Positions 1 through 8,425 of a stretch of DNA of 47,317 nt are shown piece after piece. The DNA comes from UBA12191 sp009937185 (GTDB lineage: Bacteria; Planctomycetota; UBA8108; UBA1146): the NCBI GenBank assembly GCA_938075155.1, contig CALJGL010000039.1, forward strand, positions 1 to 47,317, given 5' to 3'. The notes below the pieces were generated by a model that saw only the letters and a program-made list of their open reading frames with translations, had not been told where the DNA came from and did no database searches. How positions within the stretch are numbered: position 1 is the first letter of the stretch; each line of letters starts with the position of its first letter. The position numbers and the translations under genes were made by a program.

Positions 1-122
1 AAGGAATTTTTTTCTATGCCATTCATCAGCATGAAAATCGAGACCTAAACGGTTACACTCCACAGCAAGGAAAGAGCCGGGAAGTACTCATTGAGTACTT
101 AAATGAAAGGAGATCCTTATGA
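1..122 (+). CDS. 3' end of an unknown gene (5' truncated by window)
   Basis: The frame beginning at base 3 is open from the window edge to a TGA at 120-122. It ends in a polar, charged tail (..YLNERRSL) after a short aromatic/hydrophobic stretch (GIFFYAI). The stop overlaps the ATG of the next gene as ATGA, the usual sign of translational coupling, which is the main reason to believe the frame. About 39 codons are visible and no family can be recognised. A membrane segment ending just inside the window is possible but cannot be judged. Confidence 0.55.
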   Translation, partial: GIFFYAIHQHENRDLNGYTPQQGKSREVLIEYLNERRSL

Positions 123-964
123 CACGCATGTTTCTGTTTAGTTGCATATTGACCAGTGGATTTCTATTTCAATCCCTCAAAAATCGTCCTCCTGAGCTGG
201 TTTATGAAACTGTCTCGGAAATCTCGTCAGAAGACTCTAACAAAGAAAGCCCCACGACCAAAAAACCTCAAACCAAAGATCTTTCTCCCCAGAAAAGTCT
301 TAAAGATTTATCCCGATCAGCCCTCGCTAAAGTCTCTCAATTGATACCTGAATCACAAGAACCCGTTCAGGGCCAATATCTGATATCAACCTCAAAAGAA
401 ACTACGATGGAAGCCACCAATTTCCATTTCGATTCCGGTCAAATCGTGGCTGAATTGAAATCTGGATCTAGCGTTCAGCTTCCTTTGGTCGACATCAAGA
501 ATCTCGACATCCAAGAGTCGTCTTCTAAAGACGAAGACGACCTCACGTATCAACTGCTGCTGATGTATAGATTTTCACCTTCCAATATTGATCCCACCAT
601 CTTCCAACGGTGGCTCGATACCGGTGGTCCAAAAGATTTAGTGAAGCGCTTCCCCCATTCCGACACTCATGACTTAGCCCTCAGAATTCAAGAGAGCACG
701 ACCATCGAGACTGAAACGAGCCAAGAACCCACTTTCCAAGCAAATATCACTGAGCTGAGTGAATGGATGGCGTCCGTACGCGACGATGTCAGAAACGGCA
801 TCAGTTCGACAACGAGAACCCAATTCATTCTCGAAATCGATCAGTGGCAAAACTGGCTTGAAAATGGATCGGGTAGAAGACAAATCTCAGCGGACAAGAG
901 ATCCAGATTTCTATCTGATTTAAGGTTACTGAAACACGATATCGTCAAAGGTTCAGGCTTTTAG
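119..964 (+). CDS. Unknown protein with N-terminal hydrophobic segment
   Basis: A 281-residue protein of unknown function. The ATG is preceded by AAGGAG at a good distance and overlaps the previous stop (ATGA). Residues 3-18 form a hydrophobic segment (FLFSCILTSGFLF) that could be a signal peptide or anchor. It is followed by a low-complexity Ser/Lys/Pro linker (about 35-75). Residues about 100-135 read '..FDSGQIVAELKSGSSVQLPLVDIKNLDI', resembling the 'G.I.GE......I...DI..I' beta module in the TPR protein (18750-21116) and the NPCBM protein (45577-46908). The C-terminal half is charged and probably helical. It lies 10 bp upstream of trkA, so it is probably co-transcribed with it, but a role in K+ transport is only inferred from position. 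Confidence 0.75.
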   Translation: MTRMFLFSCILTSGFLFQSLKNRPPELVYETVSEISSEDSNKESPTTKKPQTKDLSPQKSLKDLSRSALAKVSQLIPESQEPVQGQYLISTSKETTMEATNFHFDSGQIVAELKSGSSVQLPLVDIKNLDIQESSSKDEDDLTYQLLLMYRFSPSNIDPTIFQRWLDTGGPKDLVKRFPHSDTHDLALRIQESTTIETETSQEPTFQANITELSEWMASVRDDVRNGISSTTRTQFILEIDQWQNWLENGSGRRQISADKRSRFLSDLRLLKHDIVKGSGF

Positions 965-974
965 CGGGAGTAAA

Positions 975-1646
975 ATGACAAAAAAAAGAATCGGCGTTTT
1001 TGGGTTAGGTCAATTCGGCACCTCTCTCATTACTTTCCTCAAAAGTCATGACGCAGAGATCAAGGCTATGGATAGAGACGAAGATAAGGTCGCTGCAGTT
1101 GTAGATGATTGCCATGACGCTGTCGCCCTCGACCTCAAAGATCAAAAAAAGGTCAACGCTGAGCTTAAGAACCTCGACATCTTGATCATCACTGTTGGAG
1201 AGTCGCCACTCCCTGCGATTCTACTTTCCGCCCTCAAAGACGAGCTCAATATCGGGCGAATCATCTGTAGGGCACATGGATCAACTACGGAAAAAATACT
1301 TCTCAAAATAGGCATCGAAAAAACGGATATATTTTCGCCGGAAACAGAAGCCGCCAAAGATATGGCTCGCAAACTGACGACGCCGTATTCCGTTGATAAT
1401 CTCCCGCTCTCAACCGATGAAGAAATCTGGAATGTTCAGATTCCCAAGGATTGGGATGGTCACTCTATCAAGGACCTGGAAATCAGGAAAAAGTACGCTG
1501 TAAACCTTATATGCATTCAGCGTAAAGATATGACGACCTATGATTTCGCTCCCACACCCGACCTTGTTCTACAAACGGGTGACAAGGTCCACCTCTTGGG
1601 AAAAAAAGATCGACTGGGTGAGATTCTGAAACAAATAGAACCCTAG
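975..1646 (+). CDS. trkA: TrkA/KtrA-type K+ channel regulatory subunit
   Basis: A cytoplasmic RCK protein that gates a TrkH/KtrB potassium translocator in response to nucleotides. The 223-residue protein starts with a Rossmann fold: GLGQFG at residues 10-15 after a hydrophobic strand, with Asp33 at the end of the second strand, the position expected to bind the NAD(H) ribose. RCK_N spans about 1-125 and RCK_C about 140-223. The length matches the single-RCK KtrA type rather than the double-RCK E. coli TrkA. The start has GGGAG nine bases upstream. The partner gene trkH lies head-on, and the two stop codons overlap in CTAG at 1643-1646. Confidence 0.93.
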   Translation: MTKKRIGVFGLGQFGTSLITFLKSHDAEIKAMDRDEDKVAAVVDDCHDAVALDLKDQKKVNAELKNLDILIITVGESPLPAILLSALKDELNIGRIICRAHGSTTEKILLKIGIEKTDIFSPETEAAKDMARKLTTPYSVDNLPLSTDEEIWNVQIPKDWDGHSIKDLEIRKKYAVNLICIQRKDMTTYDFAPTPDLVLQTGDKVHLLGKKDRLGEILKQIEP

Positions 1647-3262
1647 CCCAACAGTACCTTTCCATCAGGTCTAACTCCTTGGTCTCCTGGTCCATTCACA
1701 GAAGCGAGTCCTACGACGAGCGCAAGAGGTCCCAGTCTTCCAAGAATCATTGCCACCATTAAGACTCTTTGGCTATTGAGGGTTAACTCATTCGTTAAAT
1801 CCATACTCAAACCCACGGTCCCTAATGCACTGGTAATTTCAAACGCTAAAGAAAGAAAAGAGACTGTTCCGTCAGACAACGCGGATTGCTCTAGCCAAGT
1901 GAGACAACACAACATGAAAAGCCACGCGACAAAATAAACCATCACTAATACTGCTGCGTTCTTAATGAGTGATTCCGGAATAGTCCTTCTCCAAAAAACC
2001 ACTTTAGACCTCGCAGAGAGCTCCGCTTTGACCACAAGGAACATCACACCAAATGTAGTCGTTTTAAGACCTCCACCCGTAGATCCGGGTGAAGCACCGA
2101 TCAGCATCAGGAACATCATGATCAACAGTGCAAATACAGACAGATCCGTGACTGGAGAGGTGGAAAATCCCGCTGTTCTAGCAGTGACACTCCAGAAAAC
2201 ACTACCCCAGCCTTCTCCATTCAGTGCTAGGAGAAGTGCCCCACTCAGCCACAATATCAAAGACGTCATAACAACGAGACCCAGATGAAGGGGCCACCGA
2301 TGGCCTTCCTTCTTAAAAAGTCTCTTCCAGAAAACAAAGATCACTGGGAATCCTAGACCTCCCACCATGATCAATAGGCCCATGACCAACAAAGACCACG
2401 TATCAAAACTGGCGAGAGAATCGGTATTCAATGAAAATCCTGCATTACAAAATGCACTGATCGAATGGAAGAAGTGAGAGAAATAAGAGTTCGAAGAACT
2501 TGAAGAGAGTGCTAAAAATCCTATGATTTCGACAAAAAACGTTGTCGTGAAAACCGTAATTATCAACGAGTTGAACTGGTCAGGATCAAAGACATCGATG
2601 GCTTCTCTCACAGCTCGGCTTTGTCGCATCCCAAGCCCATCACCCAATATTGACATAAACAGAACGAAAAATGTAACCGTGCCTAACCCACCTATTTGGA
2701 TCAACAATAATAAGACGCACTGACCTTCAATCGAAAGTTCGCGACCGATATCAACGACGGATAATCCCGTGACTGAAACAGCACTGATGGAAGTGAAAAG
2801 ACTTTTATTGAAATCTAAGGGATCCTCTCCCGATGAAGAACATCGGGGTGAACTGAGTGCGAGACTTCCCGCCAAAATAGGAATAAGAAACAAAAAGAGA
2901 AGAAACAGCGGCCCACCACGCTTAAGAATTCCAAGCAAGCTCGAAACATAAGAACTCATGACGTAAGCCAGGCCCACGAGAGAAGTGAGAACATGAATAC
3001 TCGGTGAGGTGATCCATAGAGAGGCGATCGACAACAAACCCAGTATGCCGGGTAAAAACACCTTTTTGTCGATCCTCAAAGGCTGATGCTGCAGAATCGT
3101 AAGCACCACTCCCAGCAACATGAACAGAGGCGCCTGCTCAGTGTGATCCGAAAGGGAATGGCCAGAATTCGTCTGGAGCCAGTCCAATAAGACAACACAC
3201 GCCACTCCGAAGATCAGTAGCTGGCTCACAACAATCAGAGCGGGATGACGGATAATGTTCAT
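1643..3262 (-). CDS. trkH: TrkH/KtrB-type K+ transporter membrane subunit
   Basis: An integral membrane potassium translocator that works with the TrkA protein encoded convergently. The 539-residue protein has many hydrophobic segments and four pore-loop motifs, each with the conserved filter glycine: VSVTGLS (162-168), FCNAGFS (271-277), TARTAGFS (360-367) and SALGTVGLS (478-486). This fourfold M1-P-M2 pattern is diagnostic for the Trk/Ktr/HKT superfamily. The extra N-terminal hydrophobic segments (about 8-110) resemble TrkH more than the shorter KtrB. The ATG at 3262 has no strong Shine-Dalgarno sequence. The 160 bp upstream of it, up to the tRNA, hold no gene I can support. Confidence 0.93.
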   Translation of the reverse strand: MNIIRHPALIVVSQLLIFGVACVVLLDWLQTNSGHSLSDHTEQAPLFMLLGVVLTILQHQPLRIDKKVFLPGILGLLSIASLWITSPSIHVLTSLVGLAYVMSSYVSSLLGILKRGGPLFLLFLFLIPILAGSLALSSPRCSSSGEDPLDFNKSLFTSISAVSVTGLSVVDIGRELSIEGQCVLLLLIQIGGLGTVTFFVLFMSILGDGLGMRQSRAVREAIDVFDPDQFNSLIITVFTTTFFVEIIGFLALSSSSSNSYFSHFFHSISAFCNAGFSLNTDSLASFDTWSLLVMGLLIMVGGLGFPVIFVFWKRLFKKEGHRWPLHLGLVVMTSLILWLSGALLLALNGEGWGSVFWSVTARTAGFSTSPVTDLSVFALLIMMFLMLIGASPGSTGGGLKTTTFGVMFLVVKAELSARSKVVFWRRTIPESLIKNAAVLVMVYFVAWLFMLCCLTWLEQSALSDGTVSFLSLAFEITSALGTVGLSMDLTNELTLNSQRVLMVAMILGRLGPLALVVGLASVNGPGDQGVRPDGKVLLG

Positions 3263-3422
3263 AGACAGATTGTATACCCATTCAATGCTTCCTCTCCAGT
3301 CGTATAGACGCTGGGATATGGATCTGATAAAACCTGAGATTCAAATGATTGTGTTTTTGCGGGCATATCGCTCATGGATCCCTCATTCTCAATCAGTGGA
3401 TCGCTGAACTTTGCAAATCAGT

Positions 3423-3495
3423 GGCCCTGTAGCTCAGTGGATAGAGCACCGGCCTCCGGAGCCGGGTGTCGCACGTTCGAATCGTGCCAGGGTCG
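3423..3495 (+). tRNA. tRNA-Arg (anticodon CCG)
   Basis: A 73-nt cloverleaf can be folded by eye. The acceptor stem GGCCCTG/CAGGGTC has one G-T pair and discriminator G. The D stem is GCTC/GAGC. The anticodon stem CCGGC/GCCGG holds the loop CTCCGGA, so the anticodon is CCG and reads CGG. The T stem GCACG/CGTGC holds the loop TTCGAAT. CCA is not encoded. A terminator-like hairpin follows 12 bases later. Confidence 0.97.
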
Positions 3496-3507
3496 TATCA
3501 AGTTTTG

Positions 3508-3535
3508 CGCCGGGAGCCTTGCTCCCGGCGTATTT
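3508..3535 (+). terminator. Hairpin downstream of tRNA-Arg
   Basis: A perfect 10-bp GC-rich stem, CGCCGGGAGC/GCTCCCGGCG (3508-3517 and 3521-3530), with a 3-nt loop followed by TATTT. It lies between the tRNA and apaH and fits an intrinsic terminator with a short T-tract. It would also sit in the leader of any apaH transcript starting further upstream. Confidence 0.7.
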
Positions 3536-3550
3536 CACTGAAAGTCGGGC

Positions 3551-4366
3551 ATGAATCCGTATCTCAGCCCAGAATCAGAGACCTGGATCATTGGCGACGT
3601 CCATGGCTGTCTAGCAACACTAGAAAAGCTCTTCGAATCCATCGATGCACAGTCCCCCCAGTCCCGTATTTATTTCGTGGGTGATTTGGTGGGAAAAGGA
3701 CCTCAAAGCGCTGGGGTTCTCGATTTCGTCATGAACCTCGGAGAGAGAGCCCACGTCACCCTCGGAAATCATGACCTACACCTGCTGGCCTGCGAAGAAG
3801 GTATTACGAACAACAGACCTACGGATCGAACAGATAGCCTTCTAGACGCTCCAGCGAGCAAGGTTTGGCGTGATTGGTTCCTTCAGCAAAGGTTCCATCA
3901 TGACTTTGAGAATGAAGAGACTAAGATCCGGGTCGTCCATGCTGGGATCAAACCCGATTGGAGTGAAGACCAATTCCTCCACTTGAGCTCTCAAGCATCC
4001 TTAGCGATCAAAGAAGGACTCAGCGATTGGTATAAAAAGCCGGGTCACCCCATTTGGGAAGTGGTCAGTATTCTCACCCGAATCCGCTGCGTCAGTATTC
4101 AAGACGGCTCTTCACTCGACAACTTCACGGATCATCCCAAAAATGCCCCTCAAGGACACAAGCCCTGGTTCGATGTTCCGCGATCCAGCGACAATGATCG
4201 TCAAATCGTGTTTGGGCACTGGGCTCGTTTGGGTGAGTTCCACAAGTCGGGAATCCACGGAATTGACACCGGTTGTGTCTATGGTGGTGAACTCATCGCC
4301 ATGAACCCATTTAAAGGCACGACACTGCGCGTAGGATGTTGCGACGATTTAGAGATAGACCCCTAA
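3551..4366 (+). CDS. apaH: Symmetrical bis(5'-nucleosyl)-tetraphosphatase (ApaH)
   Basis: Hydrolyses diadenosine tetraphosphate symmetrically to two ADP; this family also removes Np4-type RNA caps in E. coli. The 271-residue protein keeps the metallophosphoesterase motifs GDVHG (15-19), VGDLVGKGP (43-51), LGNHD (71-75) and HAGI (130-133). It also has ApaH-specific features: GNHDLHLLA, a KPWF motif around 204-207, FGHW (221-224) and IDTGCVYGG (238-246). Length and motif order match E. coli ApaH closely. The start follows the tRNA terminator by 15 bp with a weak ribosome-binding site. Its stop overlaps the stop of the NYN gene in CTAA (4363-4366). Confidence 0.93.
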   Translation: MNPYLSPESETWIIGDVHGCLATLEKLFESIDAQSPQSRIYFVGDLVGKGPQSAGVLDFVMNLGERAHVTLGNHDLHLLACEEGITNNRPTDRTDSLLDAPASKVWRDWFLQQRFHHDFENEETKIRVVHAGIKPDWSEDQFLHLSSQASLAIKEGLSDWYKKPGHPIWEVVSILTRIRCVSIQDGSSLDNFTDHPKNAPQGHKPWFDVPRSSDNDRQIVFGHWARLGEFHKSGIHGIDTGCVYGGELIAMNPFKGTTLRVGCCDDLEIDP

Positions 4367-5151
4367 ACGTCATCCGCGATCAATTCATCGATGATATAAG
4401 TGCCACTTCTCTGATCTCGATGGACCTTGATCAAGTTGTGCTTTTCCGCATCTTCGAGCAACTTCGAAAAGTGAGAGTATCCATGGTATTCCTCACTAAA
4501 CGTGGGCTGCTTGCGTTTCATGGTCTGCTTCACCATCGAACCCCAAATCACTTCGTAATTTTCTCGCTGAAGTGCAGCAATAGAACCCAGAAGTAGCTGG
4601 AACGCGGCGGTTTGATCCTTGGAGAGTTTCCTTGTTGGAGTTTTCGCAGAGGTACGCGTTCTCTTCTTACGTGTGCGAACGAGGTCTTCGTAAAAGATAA
4701 ACTCGTCGCAATTGTCGATCAGCAGATTACTGGAAGAGTTCTTCACACCAATCCCAATAATCTTTTTGTTGTTTTCCCTTAACTGAGAAACCAAAGGAGA
4801 AAAGTCACTATCACCAGAAACCAACACAAAAGTATCGACATGAGCTTTCGTATACGAAAGCTCTAATGCATCGACAACCATTTTGATATCAGCACTGTTT
4901 TTTCCGGTCATTTTTCTCATGGGGATATCGATCAACTCGACAGCACTCTCATGGAATGGAACCTTATATTGACGCCAAGTTGTCCAGTCGGCGTATGCTT
5001 TCTTGACAGTGATTTTTCCTTTCTCGACAAGCCTGTCGAGAATCTTATTGATATCGAGCTTCTTAATATTTGCTTCTTTAACACCGATGGCGATATTGTC
5101 GAGATCGATGAAAACGGCGATCTGATGTTCCTGATCGACCTTGGATTGCAT
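4363..5151 (-). CDS. NYN domain (LabA/DUF88) protein with C-terminal OST-HTH/LOTUS domain
   Basis: A predicted PIN-like endoribonuclease joined to an RNA-binding winged helix. Residues 10-155 form the NYN fold, with acidic positions at FIDLDN (14-19, Asp16/Asp18), Asp87, Asp93 and SGDSDFS (111-117), a family metal-site pattern. A basic linker (KKRTRTSAKTPTRK, about 160-175) leads to an OST-HTH/LOTUS-like domain at about 180-258. This NYN plus OST-HTH pairing is a known bacterial architecture linked to RNA regulation; the substrate here is unknown. The ATG at 5149-5151 follows AAGG nine bases upstream. It is transcribed convergently with apaH. Confidence 0.85.
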   Translation of the reverse strand: MQSKVDQEHQIAVFIDLDNIAIGVKEANIKKLDINKILDRLVEKGKITVKKAYADWTTWRQYKVPFHESAVELIDIPMRKMTGKNSADIKMVVDALELSYTKAHVDTFVLVSGDSDFSPLVSQLRENNKKIIGIGVKNSSSNLLIDNCDEFIFYEDLVRTRKKRTRTSAKTPTRKLSKDQTAAFQLLLGSIAALQRENYEVIWGSMVKQTMKRKQPTFSEEYHGYSHFSKLLEDAEKHNLIKVHRDQRSGTYIIDELIADDV

Positions 5152-5245
5152 GTCATTACCTTTCGGGTCGGGTTATCTCCCGACGATAAGATGGCTCGCC
5201 TTCTCGGTGAGATGAATCCACCAAGAGCAAATTGGGGATTGGAAA

Positions 5246-5254
5246 GTTATACCA
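5246..5254 (-). promoter_or_regulatory. Candidate extended -10 promoter for the NYN gene
   Basis: On the minus strand TGGTATAAC gives a TGn extended -10 with hexamer TATAAC (5246-5251), about 90 bases before the NYN start. No clear -35 is visible, as is usual for extended -10 promoters. The rest of the 270-bp gap (5152-5421) shows no gene I can support. Confidence 0.3.
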
Positions 5255-5421
5255 TCCCACTCAAGACACTCGGGAAGCAGCCCTTATCCTGGCAGGAGCC
5301 GGGAATAATACGGACTGGAGCCAACGTGACCTCGCCCAGAACCGAATTGGTTTGAGCAGGTCAACACATGCATCAGACACCTCGGGCATAAGAAATTCAA
5401 GTCTCCCTGCCCCGACATCAC

Positions 5422-6663
5422 CTAATTGTTGCAGGAGAATCCCCCCTGAGGCGTGGGATCAGGGCCGTATTCCGGAAATGGAGATTCTGGCGGACTGTCA
5501 GAAAGAAACAAATAGCCCAGGATTCTGATGGGGTCAGCAAGATCCAATGAGCAATCGTCATTGACGTCTAGGGCCTCTAGGCAATCTGTCGACTCCTGCA
5601 AAAACAAGATCTCCATAGAAAGCAGGGCATCCGCTAACGCGATCGAACCATCCCGATCAACGTCTCCGCGGACAAACTCAATTTGCGTGGCGACGAAAGG
5701 ATTCGTACCTGCGAACACTTCTGCTTGGTTTGTAATTCCGTCTTCGTCGAAATCCAATGTTGGCGCAACGACTGTCGCCAATTGGATTCCAGAGAGATCG
5801 CCTTTACCCGTTGGGTAAGAGGTGGAGTGTGAGCTCAACAACTCACCCGTCCCTGCGATCCGACTGATGGTCGCGCCCAAACGTGAAAGAACAGAAACTG
5901 AACCGTCAACATGAGCAGCGACGCCTAGAGGACGCGCGGGAACGTCGATGATCATATCGATACCGAGATCAGAAACGACGACAACCTGGTGGCTTACTTG
6001 ACAGGTAAACCAGCCTCGGCCTGAAGTATCGGTGGTCACGCCTATCGGGAAGATTCCTGCAACATCCGACCATACCGAGTTGCCTGCAGAATCGAGACGA
6101 CGCAAACCCTGCTTTTCTGCAACCCAAACACCAAAGTCATGTGTTGCAGAAATGCCAGTCGGAAAGAAACCCACAGGTATCGTCTGTAGGATTTCACCCG
6201 TCGTCGAAAGTATTTGTACTTCATTAGAATATGAACAGGTCACCCAAACTCGACCTAAGCCGTCAACAGTGATGCCATGCGGAACACCGGAAACGAGGTA
6301 ACTCGAAACTTCAAAACTGCTAGGAGCAATGCGGATAACGTCGTTCATTCCTGGTCGAGTTGCCCACACAGCACCTGTCGCATCGACAGCCATCGCTGCA
6401 AGACCTGTTTCAGTGGGAACAGAAAACGAGACGTCTCCTGAAGCTGAGATTCGTTGCAAAGAAGTATTTTCGCTGAGATAAATCCATGCTCCGCCATCGG
6501 AGGTACGACTGATCAACTCAATAGAGTTGTCGAGGTCGTCTAAAACAACGCTCGTATCACCATCGATAGACAACAAAGCGAGGTCGCTACCAAACCAGAC
6601 AGATTGCGCCTGAACAGGTTGAACGACGAAAAGAAGGAACAACAAAGATGTCAAGATTTTCAT
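5422..6663 (-). CDS. Secreted beta-propeller protein with C-terminal dockerin-like domain (downstream paralog)
   Basis: The start at 6663 is chosen because a classic signal peptide (MKILTSLLFLLFVVQPVQAQ) begins there with GGAG ten bases upstream. Longer reading-frame extensions would run into the preceding gene. The mature part has repeated strands of the virginiamycin-B-lyase/NHL/YncE propeller kind (..GVPHGITVDGLGRVWVTCSYSN.., ..GFFPTGISATHDFGVWVAE..). A calcium loop of the DxDxDG type (DFDEDGITNQAE) precedes a C-terminal domain with two dockerin-like EF loops (DVDRDGSIALAD and DVNDDCSLDLAD) and a Pro-rich end. The protein is 413 residues and extracytoplasmic; its ligand is unknown. The catalytic residues of Vgb lyases cannot be confirmed. 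It pairs with the next gene upstream, probably by duplication. Confidence 0.82.
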   Translation of the reverse strand: MKILTSLLFLLFVVQPVQAQSVWFGSDLALLSIDGDTSVVLDDLDNSIELISRTSDGGAWIYLSENTSLQRISASGDVSFSVPTETGLAAMAVDATGAVWATRPGMNDVIRIAPSSFEVSSYLVSGVPHGITVDGLGRVWVTCSYSNEVQILSTTGEILQTIPVGFFPTGISATHDFGVWVAEKQGLRRLDSAGNSVWSDVAGIFPIGVTTDTSGRGWFTCQVSHQVVVVSDLGIDMIIDVPARPLGVAAHVDGSVSVLSRLGATISRIAGTGELLSSHSTSYPTGKGDLSGIQLATVVAPTLDFDEDGITNQAEVFAGTNPFVATQIEFVRGDVDRDGSIALADALLSMEILFLQESTDCLEALDVNDDCSLDLADPIRILGYLFLSDSPPESPFPEYGPDPTPQGGFSCNN

Positions 6664-6713
6664 GGCGAGAATTCTCCGTTCAAGAGTCGTAAAAAGGATG
6701 CCTTCTGGAGGGG

Positions 6714-8108
6714 TCAAAAATCAAGCCCCTGTTCACAATCCAGATCATCGCCACCCAGATCACCTCCGCCTAGAGGATAGGGATATGCTGGGGAATCCCC
6801 CATAGAAAACAAAAACTCGAGCAAAGATATCGCATCTGAAAGGTCGAGAGATTCGTCATCATTATAATCAGCGGCATCTTGGCAAGCTAAATCACCGCCC
6901 AAAAACAGATACCCCAGAGACATTATCGGATCACTAATGTCGATCATTTGATCGTTGTTGACGTCTCCTCGGATAAAACCACCCGGACCAACAAAAACGC
7001 TCAGCTGCTCAAGAGCCTGCTCAGCGACGAACAAACGGCCATCACGTAAATGCATGTCCACGGGAAGCTGCAAACCGGAGGCAAAGGTCTCAATGTCGCC
7101 TGTCGCCAGATCAATCTGATGCAGAACTCCATCGATAAAGTCTGCCACCACAAGAGTGTTGTCGTTTAACGGCAGTACCCGACTTTGTAAATAGTCTGTT
7201 CCGGGAAGCGTCCAGTTACCGAGTAAGGTCTGGCTCTCCAAATCGATATGGAACACTTCATTACTTCCACCGATGACGGTTAAAGCCGCCGTGCCGTCCC
7301 CAAGAGAGGTGATATCGGAAGGCATTGGGAAATCGGAAGTATCTACAGATATCGGCAACTCAGCAGTCACCATACTTGTGACGGGATCGATCCAGCGCAA
7401 CACAGGAGCGGCAGAGAAGTCATTATCTGGATATCCGACGGGAATCACGAGTTGATTATTGTGCCAAGAAAAACGAGTGATGGCTCCAGGTACATTTAAA
7501 CGACCCACTATCGACTGTGACACAGGATCAAAAACGATAACATTTTCATCAGAACCGTCGAAATTTCCGCCATTGGATCCCACATAGATTTCACCCGTTG
7601 GACTTTCCACAATCCCCGAAAGAAATGATACGTCCGCTCCGGAAGAATCTGTCATAGGGAAACTCGTGACGTTCGAAGTGTCTAAGTTGATGGAGTACAG
7701 CGAATTATCATTGGAACACGTGACGAAAAGTTGCTGACCCACGATCACCATTTCAGTAGGGAAGAACCCTACCTGGAAAACGCGGACCTTTTCTAAAGTG
7801 TGCAGATTAATTTCTTGGATCAGATTATTCGCATAATCTTCGACAGCCTCACCAAAGGGTGTCACGTCCCCGGAAAGGCTGACATATCCCAACTCCTCAC
7901 CTGGAGCGCTGACAATCCTGTACGGATGCGCATCGACCAAACTTTCAGGGATCGACAGAGAAATCGTCGCGTTTGTATTCTGAGCGAATAACGAAGCATC
8001 TAAGCCCGGCAGCAATGCCAACATGACTATGAAAAGAATCGGGAAGGGCCGATATGTCAGAACGTCGGAGATGGATGGATCATGAAAATGGAAAAATGAA
8101 AATCGCAT
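6714..8108 (-). CDS. Secreted beta-propeller protein with C-terminal dockerin-like domain (upstream paralog)
   Basis: A 464-residue protein starting at 8108, where AAAGG lies eight bases upstream and a long signal sequence ends in LFAQ. The body is a YncE/SMP-30-like propeller, with strands such as GFFPTEMVIVGQQLFVTCSNDN and VVADFIDGVLHQIDLATGD. The end carries two dockerin-like calcium loops (DVNNDQMIDISD and DYNDDESLDLSD) joined by YLFLGG, then a Gly/Asp tail. This bipartite repeat is common at the ends of planctomycete secreted proteins. The downstream paralog begins 50 bp later, so the two are probably co-transcribed. No cohesin-like partner is in the window. Confidence 0.82.
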   Translation of the reverse strand: MRFSFFHFHDPSISDVLTYRPFPILFIVMLALLPGLDASLFAQNTNATISLSIPESLVDAHPYRIVSAPGEELGYVSLSGDVTPFGEAVEDYANNLIQEINLHTLEKVRVFQVGFFPTEMVIVGQQLFVTCSNDNSLYSINLDTSNVTSFPMTDSSGADVSFLSGIVESPTGEIYVGSNGGNFDGSDENVIVFDPVSQSIVGRLNVPGAITRFSWHNNQLVIPVGYPDNDFSAAPVLRWIDPVTSMVTAELPISVDTSDFPMPSDITSLGDGTAALTVIGGSNEVFHIDLESQTLLGNWTLPGTDYLQSRVLPLNDNTLVVADFIDGVLHQIDLATGDIETFASGLQLPVDMHLRDGRLFVAEQALEQLSVFVGPGGFIRGDVNNDQMIDISDPIMSLGYLFLGGDLACQDAADYNDDESLDLSDAISLLEFLFSMGDSPAYPYPLGGGDLGGDDLDCEQGLDF

Positions 8109-8317
8109 AGCAAAAACCTTTGCCCTGCTCGGGGCGTGAAAAGGACCATCATCTTCAAGGAGGTCTTCTGACTTCCGGATCAACCTCTCCTCTGCGCCTT
8201 CCCTCGATCTCTCGATCAAAGTGGCTACTGACTATCAGGAATACGACCTAATGTCAGAATGCAGGGATTGTCCCCGGTTACAGCGGCGGCACCGCGGTGG
8301 ATTTTCACCACACTTCC

Positions 8318-8336
8318 GACCCGGAACTCCCGGGTC
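8318..8336. repeat. Inverted repeat GACCCGG/CCGGGTC
   Basis: A perfect 7-bp inverted repeat with loop AACTC, six bases before the TTGAAA of the candidate holA promoter. No T-tract follows on either strand, so an operator is as likely as a terminator. Confidence 0.5.
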
Positions 8337-8341
8337 AATCC

Positions 8342-8371
8342 TTGAAAAAAGGAAGTTTATGGCATCATTAT
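8342..8371 (+). promoter_or_regulatory. Candidate sigma70-type promoter for holA
   Basis: TTGAAA (8342-8347), 18-bp spacer, CATTAT (8366-8371). The predicted start would be about 48 bases before the chosen holA ATG. Both boxes are near consensus but were picked by eye. Confidence 0.35.
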
Positions 8372-8425
8372 GGGGAGTCAAGATCATGGGTTGTAATTCT
8401 CTCTTCGCAGTTGAAACTCATACAT

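Larger units (their letters stand above)
8109..8425. other. Divergent intergenic region between a propeller-dockerin gene and holA
   Basis: 317 bp with no supportable gene; frames crossing it have no start or ribosome-binding site. It contains ACCGCGGT (8291-8298), a 7-bp inverted repeat (8318-8336) and a candidate promoter for holA (8342-8371). The leftward gene must be promoted from the proximal part, but no clear signal was seen there. Confidence 0.5.

Noticed and set aside
3466..3684. Plus-strand frame starting inside tRNA-Arg
   Set aside because: Begins within the tRNA and overlaps apaH in another frame.
5232..5528. 98-codon plus-strand frame between the NYN gene and the propeller-dockerin gene
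   Set aside because: No ribosome-binding site, overlaps the end of the dockerin gene, and the composition is not protein-like.
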